A stretch of DNA of 64,000 nt from Taishania sp037189645 (GTDB lineage Bacteria > Bacteroidota > Bacteroidia > Flavobacteriales_D > Crocinitomicaceae): NCBI GenBank assembly GCA_037189645.1, contig JBBCIY010000007.1, positions 124,001 to 188,000 on the forward strand, read 5' to 3'. Positions within the stretch are counted from its first letter, which is position 1. Each line of letters begins with the position of its first letter. Of the stretch, positions 26,368 through 35,366 are shown one piece after another. The translations under genes and the position numbers were made by a program. The notes under the pieces were generated by a model. The model was not told the DNA's origin. It ran no database searches and was given only the letters and a program-made list of their open reading frames with translations.

Positions 26368-27408
26368 TTATTGATTTTTCCCCGAAATGAAAAGCCGTTG
26401 ATTGAGAGCAGAAAATGTGTTGATGCGCTTAAAATAATAGGCCCACAGGATGCTTCCTTTATAGAACCCGTTTTTGTTGGGGTTGACTGCCAGCTTCCTG
26501 ATCCGCTTTCTTTTTTCCAGCAGTGACGAAAGGTTCCTGTACATTGAAAAATGCGAATTGAGAACCGCCCACAGATTTCTGATCTCTCCTTTCAGCAGGA
26601 ACCGGATACCGGCTATCCCATCCAGGCACATGCGGACAAACAGCTTGGGAAAAAGCCATCCTTCGTAATTTTTCACGATCATGTAAAGGCTGTTCCGGAA
26701 ATTCAGGTAAGTTTTCCGGGGTGACATATAGGAAAGTGTACCGCCACCGACGTGATACACGACCGATTCAGGCTGGACATAGAACGAATATCCCATTTTC
26801 TTTGCTCTCCAGCACAAATCAATCTCTTCCATGTGCGCAAAGAACATTTCATCAAAGCCTTCCAGCTTATGAAAGACCTCTGAACGGATGAGCAAGGCCG
26901 CTCCTGTCGCCCAGAACACCTCTGAAGGATTATCGTACTGATGGTTATCGTTCTCGATGCTGTCAAAGATCCGGCCACGGCAAAACGGGAAAAAATCTAC
27001 GTCGAGGAAACCGCCTGATGCACCTGCATGTTCAAATTTACCTGCCTGGTGATAGCTTAATATTTTGGGCTGGCACCCGGCAACAGACGCATCTTTTTCC
27101 ATGATGCTGACCAAGGGGTTCAACCATCCTTCGGTCACTTCAATATCGGAATTCAGCAACAGGTAATATTTTGAGCTGACTTTTTTCAGCGCTTCATTAT
27201 AGCCTTTGGCAAATCCTCCGTTGGAAGTATTTTCGATCAGTTCCACTTCCGGGAAATTCGAACGGACAAAATCAACTGAATCATCTGTAGAAGCGTTGTC
27301 AGCGACAATAATTCTTGCTCCTCCGGAATGAGCAATAACAGAAGGTAAAAACTGCCTTAAATAATTACTCCCGTTCCAGTTTAAAATAACAATACTGACT
27401 TCTTCCAC
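26368..27408 (-). CDS. Glycosyltransferase family 2
   Basis: 346 residues with a GT-A fold: VSIVILNWNG (4-13), VADNASTDDS (35-44), the NSDIEV metal-binding segment (about 94-99), a WATGAALLIR acceptor loop, and HMEEIDLCW with the catalytic acidic pair. It resembles rhamnosyl or dTDP-sugar transferases and would use a nucleotide sugar for a surface glycan. The C-terminal ~80 residues are basic and amphipathic, suggesting membrane association. It is 26 bases behind the GWxTD gene on the same strand. Confidence 0.87.
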   Translation of the reverse strand: MEEVSIVILNWNGSNYLRQFLPSVIAHSGGARIIVADNASTDDSVDFVRSNFPEVELIENTSNGGFAKGYNEALKKVSSKYYLLLNSDIEVTEGWLNPLVSIMEKDASVAGCQPKILSYHQAGKFEHAGASGGFLDVDFFPFCRGRIFDSIENDNHQYDNPSEVFWATGAALLIRSEVFHKLEGFDEMFFAHMEEIDLCWRAKKMGYSFYVQPESVVYHVGGGTLSYMSPRKTYLNFRNSLYMIVKNYEGWLFPKLFVRMCLDGIAGIRFLLKGEIRNLWAVLNSHFSMYRNLSSLLEKRKRIRKLAVNPNKNGFYKGSILWAYYFKRINTFSALNQRLFISGKNQ

Positions 27409-27434
27409 CGTAAAATTTTGTGCAATGATACGGA

Positions 27435-28889
27435 TTAATTGCCTAATATCTGCCGCGCGTTGTTACCCCAGGAATCCGGGTTGTATTCGTTCGCATTGTC
27501 TACGTGCCCCCGTTTGGTATTCCGGCTGTTCAGCTCATACTGCCACCCTGGGTTTTTCAGCTCCCCGATCATATCTGAGTGCAGTAATTTATACGTATTG
27601 TGGACCAGGTCGGGATTGTAGAAAATAAATTTCCGGTTGCTGTAGATACCGATTTTGTTGTACTCCCACATTTCATACGGGTATTCCGAAGAAGAGATCT
27701 CCCTGTCCATGATCCTGCTCGGAGCGCCATATTGCAAATACACACGGCCTCTGTCTGTTTCGAATCCGGGCTGGAAATGCGTTTTAAACGCACGTTCAAC
27801 ATATTGTACCTGTTCTTTGTAGCGCATCCATGCTTCGTATGGGTTCATCGGGTCTATCTGCTTCCAGATCGCCTGGATCATCCTGCGGCTCTTTTCCTTA
27901 TCCTTCGCTTTCAGGGTGGTGAAAATTGTCCTGGCCTGTCCCGGCTTCGAGATCGGGATCAGACTCGCCAGGTAGTAAGCAACACTGTCGTCATGGATAG
28001 AAAGCTGGAAATGCGGGTCAATGATCAGATCGGCCGTATTGATGACCGTCTCCGCGTCATTGCTTCGCTCAAACTCGTAAAACTGAGACGACAATTCATT
28101 CGAATTTTCATCCAGGACCGTCATGTTCAGCAAATACTTTCCCGTTGGCAGGTTCACCAGATCGATGGTTTTGAAAACAGGGACAACAGGCGCTGTCTTA
28201 TGACGTGTTGTCTTGACATATCCTTCCAACACTTCTTCCGTTTCTGCATTTACCAGCTGCTGGCGGATCGAGAACAGCGTATCGTCGAGCTGCCCGGAAT
28301 TATATACTTCAAAATAAACAGGAAGCGAGGTCAGCTCCGTGGGGTAAAACGTTGAAATTCTCGGGATGATGTCGTATCCTGACTTCGAGAACGTGGTAAT
28401 CTCTCCGGTCCGTGCAGCCGATTCCGCAACCAGGATCTCAGAAACAGACAACGCATCTGAAAATTCGTCCACTGCTATCTCAAAGCTGGTTTTGATCGAG
28501 CTGTTCGTTGAATTCAGATCCAGCAATTCCAGGTTGCATTGGTAAGTTCCCGGTTCCAGGGCAAACCGCTTGATATCGTAAAAATCCTCAACAATCCCAT
28601 CAACCATGACCGGTGTGGACAGACGATAGGCATCATTCGCCACTATCTGGCCGTCTTTCAGAATATCAATCATCACCGCAACTTCTCCGATCAGGTCATT
28701 GTCCTGGATTTTGTAGGAAATCGTATAGCCAACGTATTGAAAATGCATTTCAACATAATTCCCGATTTCGGGCGCGAGAAATTGCTTGGTTTGAAGATAA
28801 GCCGTCAACCGCGGTCCTTTCTGTGCAAAAGAACATGTCGTTGAAAACAGCGCAACAGCAAACAGGAAAAAAATATTCTTTCTGATCAT
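27435..28889 (-). CDS. GWxTD-domain secreted protein (degenerate motif)
   Basis: 484 residues from ATG 28889, which supplies a signal peptide (IFFLFAVALFSTTCSFAQ); the longer in-frame start at 28949 has no signal-like start. The N-terminal half is beta-rich. The C-terminal ~110 residues match the Bacteroidota GWxTD family: AFKTHFQPGF, then ETDRGRVYLQYGAPSRI and YEMWEYNKIG. The hallmark Trp is Phe here (GFETD). Function unknown. It is cotranscribed with the glycosyltransferase downstream. Confidence 0.8.
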   Translation of the reverse strand: MIRKNIFFLFAVALFSTTCSFAQKGPRLTAYLQTKQFLAPEIGNYVEMHFQYVGYTISYKIQDNDLIGEVAVMIDILKDGQIVANDAYRLSTPVMVDGIVEDFYDIKRFALEPGTYQCNLELLDLNSTNSSIKTSFEIAVDEFSDALSVSEILVAESAARTGEITTFSKSGYDIIPRISTFYPTELTSLPVYFEVYNSGQLDDTLFSIRQQLVNAETEEVLEGYVKTTRHKTAPVVPVFKTIDLVNLPTGKYLLNMTVLDENSNELSSQFYEFERSNDAETVINTADLIIDPHFQLSIHDDSVAYYLASLIPISKPGQARTIFTTLKAKDKEKSRRMIQAIWKQIDPMNPYEAWMRYKEQVQYVERAFKTHFQPGFETDRGRVYLQYGAPSRIMDREISSSEYPYEMWEYNKIGIYSNRKFIFYNPDLVHNTYKLLHSDMIGELKNPGWQYELNSRNTKRGHVDNANEYNPDSWGNNARQILGN

Positions 28890-29064
28890 AACAGATGATT
28901 TGTTCAAGTAAGTAAAGTTACGTAAAATTCTGCTTTTTACCGCAAACAATGCGATCTATTTAGCCAAACCATGCTTTTTCTGAGTAAAAGGAGTAATCTT
29001 TCCGCACCGTTCCACCGGAACGAAAAAAACCAATGTGCGACGGAAAACGACAGCAAAAACCCGG

Positions 29065-29379
29065 TCAGGCCTCTGTCGTCGGAGTGCCAAAATTCATCCG
29101 CGCAACCCCATTGTGAGGTTCCACATCCTGGATCACCCCAAATGTCTGCTCGTATTTCTGGATATTCTCCGCCAGCGCTTTCATAAAACGCTTCGCATTC
29201 TGTGGTGTCATAATGATGCGCGATTTTACTTTTCCTTTCGGAACCCCCGGCATCAGCTGAATGAAATCACTTACAAACTCCCCCGGAGAATGCGTGATGA
29301 TCGCTAGGTTAGAATAAATCCCTGATGCTACATCTTCCGTTAGCTCTATATTGATCTGATTATCGTTGTTATTTTCCAT
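29065..29379 (-). CDS. DUF3467-domain protein
   Basis: 104 residues, cytosolic. The pattern INIELTEDVASGIYSNLAII, then HSPGEFVSDFIQLMPGVPKG and SRIIMTPQNAKRFMKALAEN fits DUF3467, a small family of unknown function widespread in Bacteroidota. It is monocistronic, divergent from rfbB. Confidence 0.85.
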   Translation of the reverse strand: MENNNDNQINIELTEDVASGIYSNLAIITHSPGEFVSDFIQLMPGVPKGKVKSRIIMTPQNAKRFMKALAENIQKYEQTFGVIQDVEPHNGVARMNFGTPTTEA

Positions 29380-29522
29380 TTCTTCCGGTATTACATTTTA
29401 AACTGCTAAGTTAATATTTTTAGGTGGATTTAGCGCCCTCCCATTTCTTCTTACGCAGAAAAAACGTAACTTAGCGGTTAGTTGTGCAGGGCCAGTATCC
29501 GGCACTATGATTGCAAAGAAAA

Positions 29523-30581
29523 ATGAGCTTCAGAAAAAACATACTGATCACCGGCGGAGCAGGATTCATCGGTTCGCATGTAATCCGCTTATTTGTCAAC
29601 AAATATCCCGATTACAGGATTATTAATTTTGACAAGCTGACTTACGCCGGAAACCTGAACAATTTAACGGATATTGACAAAAAAGAGAATTATGTTTTCG
29701 TCAAAGGAGACGTCGTTTCAAGGAATGATGTGAAAGAGGTGTTTGAGAAATATGCCGTTTCCGATGTCATCCACCTTGCAGCGGAATCCCATGTTGACAG
29801 ATCCATTGAAGGACCTATGGATTTCGTCCTTACAAACGTGCAGGGAACGGTGAACTTGCTCCAGGTGGCAAAAGATACCTGGAAAGACTACGCCGATCAT
29901 ACCTTTCATCATGTTTCTACCGACGAAGTATACGGTTCCCTCTCAGAAGAAGGGCTCTTTTCCGAAACAACGGCGTATGATCCGAGAAGTCCCTATTCCG
30001 CTTCCAAAGCCGCATCCGACCACTTTGTAAGCGCTTTTTTTCACACATACGGGCTGCGGGTGAAGATCTCCAATTGTTCAAACAATTACGGAAGCCATCA
30101 TTTTCCCGAAAAGCTCATTCCGTTGATGATTAACAACATCATTCATAAAAAACCGCTTCCGGTCTACGGAAAGGGAGAAAATATCCGTGACTGGCTATGG
30201 GTGGAAGACCACGCAAAAGCAATTGACGTGATCTTTCACAACGGGGAACCGGGAGAATCTTACAACGTGGGGGGCCTAAACGAATGGAAGAACATTGACC
30301 TGGTCCTCTTCCTGTGCCGCATGATGGACAAGAAGCTCAACCGTGCGGAGGGCGAATCCGAACAGTTGATTACCTACGTAAAGGACCGCGCAGGACACGA
30401 TCTGAGGTATGCTATTGATGCGACAAAGCTTGCGGCAAAGCTCGGATGGAGGCCATCCATCACATTCGAAGAAGGACTGGAAAAAACGGTTGACTGGTAT
30501 CTTGAGAACCAAGAATGGGTAAACCAGGTTACCTCAGGGGATTACCAGGATTACTACAAAAAAATGTATGAAACTATTTAA
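29523..30581 (+). CDS. rfbB: dTDP-glucose 4,6-dehydratase
   Basis: 352 residues, an extended SDR enzyme converting dTDP-glucose to the 4-keto-6-deoxy sugar for rhamnose and other deoxy sugars. Motifs: ILITGGAGFIGSHV (about 7-20), HLAAESHVDRSI, the catalytic STDEVYGSL, and YSASKAASDHF (Tyr/Lys pair), plus SNNYGSHHFPEKLIPLMI. ATG 29523 is preferred over the TTG at 29511. rfbACD are not adjacent. A phosphatase gene follows immediately, so these two likely act together in surface glycan control. Confidence 0.93.
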   Translation: MSFRKNILITGGAGFIGSHVIRLFVNKYPDYRIINFDKLTYAGNLNNLTDIDKKENYVFVKGDVVSRNDVKEVFEKYAVSDVIHLAAESHVDRSIEGPMDFVLTNVQGTVNLLQVAKDTWKDYADHTFHHVSTDEVYGSLSEEGLFSETTAYDPRSPYSASKAASDHFVSAFFHTYGLRVKISNCSNNYGSHHFPEKLIPLMINNIIHKKPLPVYGKGENIRDWLWVEDHAKAIDVIFHNGEPGESYNVGGLNEWKNIDLVLFLCRMMDKKLNRAEGESEQLITYVKDRAGHDLRYAIDATKLAAKLGWRPSITFEEGLEKTVDWYLENQEWVNQVTSGDYQDYYKKMYETI

Positions 30582-30582
30582 A

Positions 30583-31326
30583 ATGAAACTTTTACAACTA
30601 TTTAAATCCAGAAAGACACTACTACCCATTGATTTCAGCCTGTTAAAAACAGACATGCACAGCCACCTCATCCCGGGGATCGACGACGGTGCCAAATCAA
30701 TGGATGAAACCATCGCTTTACTGGCAAAGTTTGAATCGCTGGGGTATGAAAAGGTAATCACCACCCCGCATGTATATAGTGATTGCTATAAAAACACTCC
30801 GGAAACGATCCTCCAGGGACTGCAAGCTGTGGAAGCTACGGCAAAAGAACTGGGGCTGAAGATCCGGGTGGAAGCTGCCGCCGAATATTACTGTGATGAA
30901 TATTTCCTGGAGCTGATCCATGCAAAAAAAGTCCTCACCATCAACGATCAATATGTCCTGATGGAATTTCCGTTTCTTTCAGAAATAACGAACTGGAAAG
31001 AATTTGTCTTTGCAGTGAAATCCATCGGTTATACTCCGGTCATCGCTCACTTCGAACGCTATGTTTACTGGCACGGATCCGTAGAGAAGGCAGAGGAAAT
31101 GAAGGAACTCGGCGCGAAGATCCAGCTGAACATCAATTCACTTACAGGGCATTACGGCCCGGGTGTAAGAAAACAGGCAGAACGTTTAATCGATCATCAG
31201 CTCCTGGATTTTATAGCAACCGACTGCCACCGCATCCAGCATTTACTATTGATGGAAGCAAACGCAAACCTCCCTTACCTTCACAAAGCAATGGAAAACA
31301 ATCAATTACTGAATAGTGTGCTTTGA
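30583..31326 (+). CDS. CpsB/CapC-type tyrosine phosphatase (PHP fold)
   Basis: 247 residues with the PHP metal-binding motifs DMHSHLIPGIDDGAK (near residue 24), TTPH, AAAEYYCDE, IAHFERY and the late ATDCHR. This fold includes CpsB/Wzb-like phosphotyrosine phosphatases that regulate polysaccharide export kinases. The start at 30583 aligns with the family; an in-frame ATG at 30568 would overlap rfbB by 14 bases. It is coupled to rfbB, consistent with a role in capsule or exopolysaccharide control. No matching tyrosine kinase is in the window. Confidence 0.8.
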   Translation: MKLLQLFKSRKTLLPIDFSLLKTDMHSHLIPGIDDGAKSMDETIALLAKFESLGYEKVITTPHVYSDCYKNTPETILQGLQAVEATAKELGLKIRVEAAAEYYCDEYFLELIHAKKVLTINDQYVLMEFPFLSEITNWKEFVFAVKSIGYTPVIAHFERYVYWHGSVEKAEEMKELGAKIQLNINSLTGHYGPGVRKQAERLIDHQLLDFIATDCHRIQHLLLMEANANLPYLHKAMENNQLLNSVL

Positions 31327-31365
31327 TTTCATCTCACAGTGAAACATTTTGTAATTTTTTAGTTA

Positions 31366-31373
31366 TACCTTTG
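31366..31373 (+). promoter_or_regulatory. -7 promoter element (TACCTTTG) of the pseudouridine synthase
   Basis: Exact TAnnTTTG, 19 bases before the ATG at 31393, with a TTTTG at 31347-31351, 14 bases upstream (slightly short spacing). Confidence 0.5.
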
Positions 31374-31392
31374 TATTTTAATTCTGCTCGAG

Positions 31393-32310
31393 ATGAACAC
31401 AAAGAAGACCGGAAGAGGAGCTACCTCAAGAACCGGAAAATCAAAATCAGCCACTGGAAAACCATCGGCTAAGACAACAAAAGGACCCGGAACTTCAAAG
31501 CCCGGCAGCTCCAAACTTACCGGAAAAGCATTAAAAGCGAAGAGTAAGTACATTGATTTCAAAGAAAAACAGAAAAAGGGGGATCCGCTGCCCAGTTTCA
31601 ATGAAAATGCTGTACGCCTGAATAAATTCCTCTCCAACGCCGGGATCTGCTCACGCAGAGAAGCCGATGTATTGATTGAAACGGGTGTCGTTTCCGTGAA
31701 CGGAGAGATCATTACGGAACTGGGATACAAAGTCGGACCGACGGATGTGGTGAAATATGACGGCGAAACCATTCGTACTGAAACCAAGCGCTATGTTCTG
31801 CTGAACAAACCAAAAGGCTTCATTACCTCTTCCGACGATCCTTACGGAAGAAAAACAGTCATGTCCCTGGTAAAAAAAGCGTGTAAGGAGCGTGTTTACC
31901 CGATCGGGCGACTGGACAAAGAAACGACAGGATTGTTGCTGTTCACCAATGACGGCGACATGGCAAAAAAACTGACGCATCCCAGGCACAGAGCCACACA
32001 GCTATACGATGTGGAGCTGAACAAACCATTCAAATCCGAAGACCTGGAGAAGCTGTTAAAAGGTGTTGAGCTTGAGGATGGGACTTCCAGGTTTGAGCAG
32101 GTAGAATACGTAAAAGGGTCTACGCGAGAGTTAGGGGTCGAAGTACGGGGAGGAAAAAACCAGATCGTGCGGCGTACGTTTGAAGCATTGGGCTACGAAG
32201 TAGTGAAACTGGATCGTGTTTCATTTGCAGGCCTGACCAAAAAAGACCTTCCGAGGGGTTATTACCGGCACCTCACCGAAAAAGAAGTCGCATACCTAAA
32301 AATGTCGTAA
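31393..32310 (+). CDS. RluB/RsuA-family ribosomal RNA pseudouridine synthase
   Basis: 305 residues. Residues 1-70 are a Lys/Ser/Gly-rich, disordered basic tail, absent from E. coli RluB and common in this phylum. An S4 RNA-binding domain follows (VRLNKFLSNAGICSRREA, 75-92), then the catalytic domain with PIGRLDKETTGLLLF, where Asp175 is the pseudouridylation catalyst. It modifies a uridine in 23S or 16S rRNA; the exact site cannot be assigned. Its stop overlaps the following ATG by one base (TAATG). Confidence 0.9.
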   Translation: MNTKKTGRGATSRTGKSKSATGKPSAKTTKGPGTSKPGSSKLTGKALKAKSKYIDFKEKQKKGDPLPSFNENAVRLNKFLSNAGICSRREADVLIETGVVSVNGEIITELGYKVGPTDVVKYDGETIRTETKRYVLLNKPKGFITSSDDPYGRKTVMSLVKKACKERVYPIGRLDKETTGLLLFTNDGDMAKKLTHPRHRATQLYDVELNKPFKSEDLEKLLKGVELEDGTSRFEQVEYVKGSTRELGVEVRGGKNQIVRRTFEALGYEVVKLDRVSFAGLTKKDLPRGYYRHLTEKEVAYLKMS

Positions 32311-33185
32311 TGAAGCAATTATTAATGATTGCCCTTTTAATCATGATCGCTCTTCCTTCAATGGGACAAAAGAGAAAATATGCCCGGAAAAAGGAATCAG
32401 ATGGCAAAGGAACCATTTTTTTCTATTGGGGTTACAACCGGTCATTCTATACCAAAAGTGACATTCGTTTCCAGGGAAACGGCTATGATTTTACGATGGC
32501 CAATGCAAAAGCACATGACAACCCTTCTAAGATGGGATGGCATTACCTGAACCCGACATCGCTGACCGTTCCTCAATTCAATGTGCGTGTGGGCTACTAC
32601 TTCAAAAATAACTGGGCATTGTCATTCGGGTACGATCACCTGAAATACATCTTCGCAGACCGCAACCAGGTTCAGCTATCCGGCTATGTAGAACCCGGGC
32701 TGGATACGGAATCGAACCTTTCGGGATCTTACGCAAATGCGGCTTACACGACTGACAGATCAACATTCCACTATGAAAATTCCGACGGGTTGAATTACCT
32801 GCGTTTTGAGCTGACACGGTCACACCAATGGTATGAGACAAGAAGCGGATGGTTCGGGTTTACAACCAATGTCAGTGTTTCTGCCGGGGGACTGTTATCC
32901 TATAATGATTTTCGCTTTGCAGGGCGAGATGACAGGAGGACCATTTCGCTTTCAGGATACGGGATTTCCGCACACCTGGGATTGCGTTTTGAATTTTTCC
33001 AGCATGTTTTTCTGCAGGCCAATTACGGAGGAGGATTTATGCATCAGGTCAATGTGAAGACGCGGCCAAATGAAGCATCCGCCAAAGCCAGCCATGCGTA
33101 TGGCTTTATGGAAATGAACGCCGCGATCGGTGCGTTATTCTACATCAAGACCAAAAACAACTGCAATTCCTGCCCGAACTGGTAA
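32310..33185 (+). CDS. Outer-membrane beta-barrel protein, unknown
   Basis: 291 residues; signal peptide (LLMIALLIMIALPSMGQ) followed by a short basic stretch and alternating strands (YYFKNNWALSFGYDHLKYIF, IGALFYIKTK). No family is recognised. The start overlaps the pseudouridine synthase stop by one base (TAATG), so it is translationally coupled, an unusual pair that may only reflect genome compaction. Confidence 0.65.
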   Translation: MKQLLMIALLIMIALPSMGQKRKYARKKESDGKGTIFFYWGYNRSFYTKSDIRFQGNGYDFTMANAKAHDNPSKMGWHYLNPTSLTVPQFNVRVGYYFKNNWALSFGYDHLKYIFADRNQVQLSGYVEPGLDTESNLSGSYANAAYTTDRSTFHYENSDGLNYLRFELTRSHQWYETRSGWFGFTTNVSVSAGGLLSYNDFRFAGRDDRRTISLSGYGISAHLGLRFEFFQHVFLQANYGGGFMHQVNVKTRPNEASAKASHAYGFMEMNAAIGALFYIKTKNNCNSCPNW

Positions 33186-33605
33186 GAAAATACGTTATTC
33201 ATAAAAAGTCATCTTTTTTTCGAACGGAAAGCGGAATTGTTTGTTGTGAGGGTTTTCCTTCTTGACTGGACGGAGCGAAGTGTATCACCGGAATATACGA
33301 TTAAAATACCGCCCAGGAGATAATTCAGCACCGCTTCACTCTCACTTTTTAATCTTTTAGCATCATTCGGAAACAAAAGTAGACATCTATGACGGGCAAG
33401 AGGAACGGGGACGACACAGAAAACGAATATCATAGGGTACGTTACGGATATCATTTAAATCCGGTCTAATATATATTTCCTGAATTACCTGTAGTTTATT
33501 CTTCTATTTTTGACTGAAATAAGACGAATTTGTGACACATAGAAACAGGAAATGAATAAGGACGGAATGGAGTATATTAATTAATAATAATCATAAAAAA
33601 GAAGT
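33186..33605. other. 420-base gap, no gene supported
   Basis: The minus strand has an 81-codon ORF (33209-33454) with no recognisable family or promoter. Its middle (YLLGGILIVYSG) is plausible but not convincing. The plus strand has a promoter element at 33505-33512. The gap lies at the left end of the decayed island and may be gene remnant. Confidence 0.3.
33505..33512 (+). promoter_or_regulatory. -7 promoter element (TATTTTTG) of the TPR gene
   Basis: Exact TAnnTTTG about 93 bases before the ATG at 33606. Confidence 0.45.
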
Positions 33606-34079
33606 ATGGGATTTTTTAGTGGACTGTTTAAGAAAAATAATGACTTGGTCGCACATTCAGATCAGCTGACAATGGAAGAAATTGAAAAAATACAATTGTC
33701 ACTGAAAGACAAAATGGATGCTGACACGTATAATTCAACATTTAACCAGGCATGCCGGTTGATTCCGAAGGGGCAATACAACGAAGCAATTGCATTGTTC
33801 AGTGCGATTGAAGAAAACTCCACGGATGCCCATGAGAAAGGAAATTGTCAAAACCAAATTGGTGTCTGTCACTTTTTCTCAGGGAATTTTAAAAAAGCAT
33901 TGGAGTACTATACACATTCACTCAAAAATGGATTCGACAGAAGCATGATGGACGATAACATTTGGGAGGTGTGTGAGGAGCTGATGAAAGCAGACGGAGA
34001 CAAAATAAACTGGTCGCAGCGTTACCTGGAGCTACTCCCGGATGGAAAATACGTGGGGAAAGCAAAAAAGAATATGTAA
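33606..34079 (+). CDS. Small TPR-like cytosolic protein
   Basis: 157 residues with an N-terminal MGFFSGLFKKN, an aromatic-basic start seen in several Bacteroidota small proteins. Helical repeats follow: KGQYNEAIALFSAIE and SGNFKKALEYYTHSLKNG, about two TPR units. No signal peptide. Function unknown. Its neighbours are decayed or repetitive genes. Confidence 0.6.
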   Translation: MGFFSGLFKKNNDLVAHSDQLTMEEIEKIQLSLKDKMDADTYNSTFNQACRLIPKGQYNEAIALFSAIEENSTDAHEKGNCQNQIGVCHFFSGNFKKALEYYTHSLKNGFDRSMMDDNIWEVCEELMKADGDKINWSQRYLELLPDGKYVGKAKKNM

Positions 34080-34230
34080 ATCGCAATCGGCCGGATAACG
34101 GTTCTGATAAACAAACCCGATGTAACCAATAATCTAACTGCTACTACTTATTGTATTGGAAAAAGCTGGCATTGTCATTTACCATATCGTGACAACTAAC
34201 AACTAAAATACTGAAGAAGCTCAGAAAATC

Positions 34231-34470
34231 ATGCTGAAAATGAAGAAAAGGATAAATATGCCGATAAATACCGGTACCGGAATAGTGGTTCTTCTCTTGT
34301 ATTTAGTCCTGCTTCAAAGTTGTAGCTACGGAAGTCCAACCAAAGGGAATAAGGAAACGGTTCGCAATTCGGAGCAGGATAACAATCCTAATAATCCGTT
34401 GGCAGTCTATAACCATGTTTATTCGTTTAAAGAAGGATTTGCCATCGTAGCAAAAGATAAAAAAACATAG
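34231..34470 (+). CDS. Truncated lipoprotein with a WG-repeat-like end
   Basis: 79 residues in the longest form; starts at 34231, 34240 and 34258 are possible. A hydrophobic segment ends in a lipobox VLLQSC. The C-terminus, YNHVYSFKEGFAIVAKD, resembles the beginning of a WG (KWGFI-type) repeat as in proteins that read EGLAVVKKDGKWG. The chain stops where further repeats would follow, so it looks like a truncated remnant. The next gene begins 2 bases later. Confidence 0.45.
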   Translation: MLKMKKRINMPINTGTGIVVLLLYLVLLQSCSYGSPTKGNKETVRNSEQDNNPNNPLAVYNHVYSFKEGFAIVAKDKKT

Positions 34471-34472
34471 AA

Positions 34473-34880
34473 ATGAAAAAAACAGTATTCATCATCATTG
34501 CTTTAATAAGTATAGTACATGCCAAAGCACAAACCATCGAATCCGGAAGCAGAAATACCATTGGCTATATTAAACCCGACGGAACCATTGAAAACAGTAG
34601 CCGTGCTACTCTGGGGTATATCAAAAGTGATGGTACCATAGAAGACAAAAGCCGAAACACCATCGGCTACATTAAGAACGATGGTACGATTGAAAACAAA
34701 AGCCGCTCTACCGTCGGTTATGTGAAAAAGGATGGAACAGTAGAAAACAGCAGCCGTACAACTTTAGGCTATATCAAAGATGACGGAACAGTGGAAAATG
34801 CAAGTCGCAGTACGATTGGCTATGCCAGAGGCATTAAAAAGGAATGGGCAGCAGTTGTGTATTTCTTTTTTAACCTGTAA
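34473..34880 (+). CDS. Secreted protein made of five 17-residue repeats
   Basis: 135 residues: signal peptide (residues 1-19, ISIVHAKAQ), then five near-identical 17-residue units from residue 25 to 109 of the form SRNTIGYIKxDGTIEN, and a sixth partial SRSTIGYAR. A short hydrophobic end (WAAVVYFFFNL) follows. Each unit has two beta-strand-like halves. It resembles beta-flower or blade-like repeat proteins of Bacteroidota; function unknown. It starts 2 bases after the truncated lipoprotein. Confidence 0.7.
   Translation: MKKTVFIIIALISIVHAKAQTIESGSRNTIGYIKPDGTIENSSRATLGYIKSDGTIEDKSRNTIGYIKNDGTIENKSRSTVGYVKKDGTVENSSRTTLGYIKDDGTVENASRSTIGYARGIKKEWAAVVYFFFNL
34545..34799 (+). repeat. Five 51-base tandem repeats within the coding sequence
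   Basis: Units at 34545, 34596, 34647, 34698 and 34749 encode GSRNTIGYIKPDGTIEN-like peptides. Nucleotide identity has drifted at third positions, so this is an old, selected repeat rather than a fresh slippage event. Confidence 0.8.
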
Positions 34881-34933
34881 CCGGTAATGAGCGCACATAT
34901 AAGTCGCAACAATCACAATTAATCTAAAAAATA

Positions 34934-35053
34934 ACGGGGCTTTTTAAAAAGAAAACAAAACAGGAAGAACCTAAAAAGAGTAATATCTTGCTTGCCATTC
35001 CAATGAAGTTTGATCCGGAGAAAGTAGCTCAGTACCTTCTTCCGTCAACCTGA
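34934..35053 (+). pseudogene. Orphan N-terminal gene fragment with degraded start codon
   Basis: In one frame the plus strand reads a typical protein start, GLFKKKTKQEEPKKSNILLA followed by IPM, preceded by ACG where ATG would be expected. It resembles the beginnings of some DUF4261-like proteins, but the family is uncertain. After about 25 codons the sequence is antisense to the MarR remnant and reaches a stop at 35051. Confidence 0.35.
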
Positions 35054-35366
35054 TGACTTTAGCTCTCGTGTCAGTTGGATGCTCTTGCCTGCTGATAAAT
35101 CACTTCTGCTCCAGGGTACGGAGCACTTTAGAAACCATCATCCTGTCTGCATTTCCCTGATTCGAAATATCTACTTGCGTAACAGTGTCACGTTCCTGCG
35201 AAAGCCAACCTAGTGCAGCCAACAGCACAAACTGTGTCTGCATCAGGTATAGCGGATCCAATACCTTTTTCTGTTTTCGCTGCCACAACAATATCAGTTG
35301 CCCCACAAGATAACCCGGATATATGAAAAAGCTCTCTTCGTCCGGTACCGTCAGAGTTGTTCATTT
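35015..35366 (-). pseudogene. MarR-family transcriptional regulator, degraded
   Basis: Reading on the minus strand, one frame gives an almost full MarR winged helix: PGYLVGQLILLWQRKQKKV, TQFVLLAALGWL, and ADRMMVSKVLRTLEQK, then a TGA (35100-35102) where GGA (Gly) is expected. The frame then continues FISRQEHPTDTRAKVIRLT and EEGTELLS before leaving the family. The probable start ATG at 35366 (MNNSDGTG) is in a different frame, so there is also an N-terminal frameshift. The C-terminal ~30 residues are missing. The gene is inactive. Confidence 0.7.

Noticed and set aside
33209..33454. 81-codon minus-strand ORF
   Set aside because: No family, promoter or conserved feature could be seen. It may be a remnant but is not supported as a gene.
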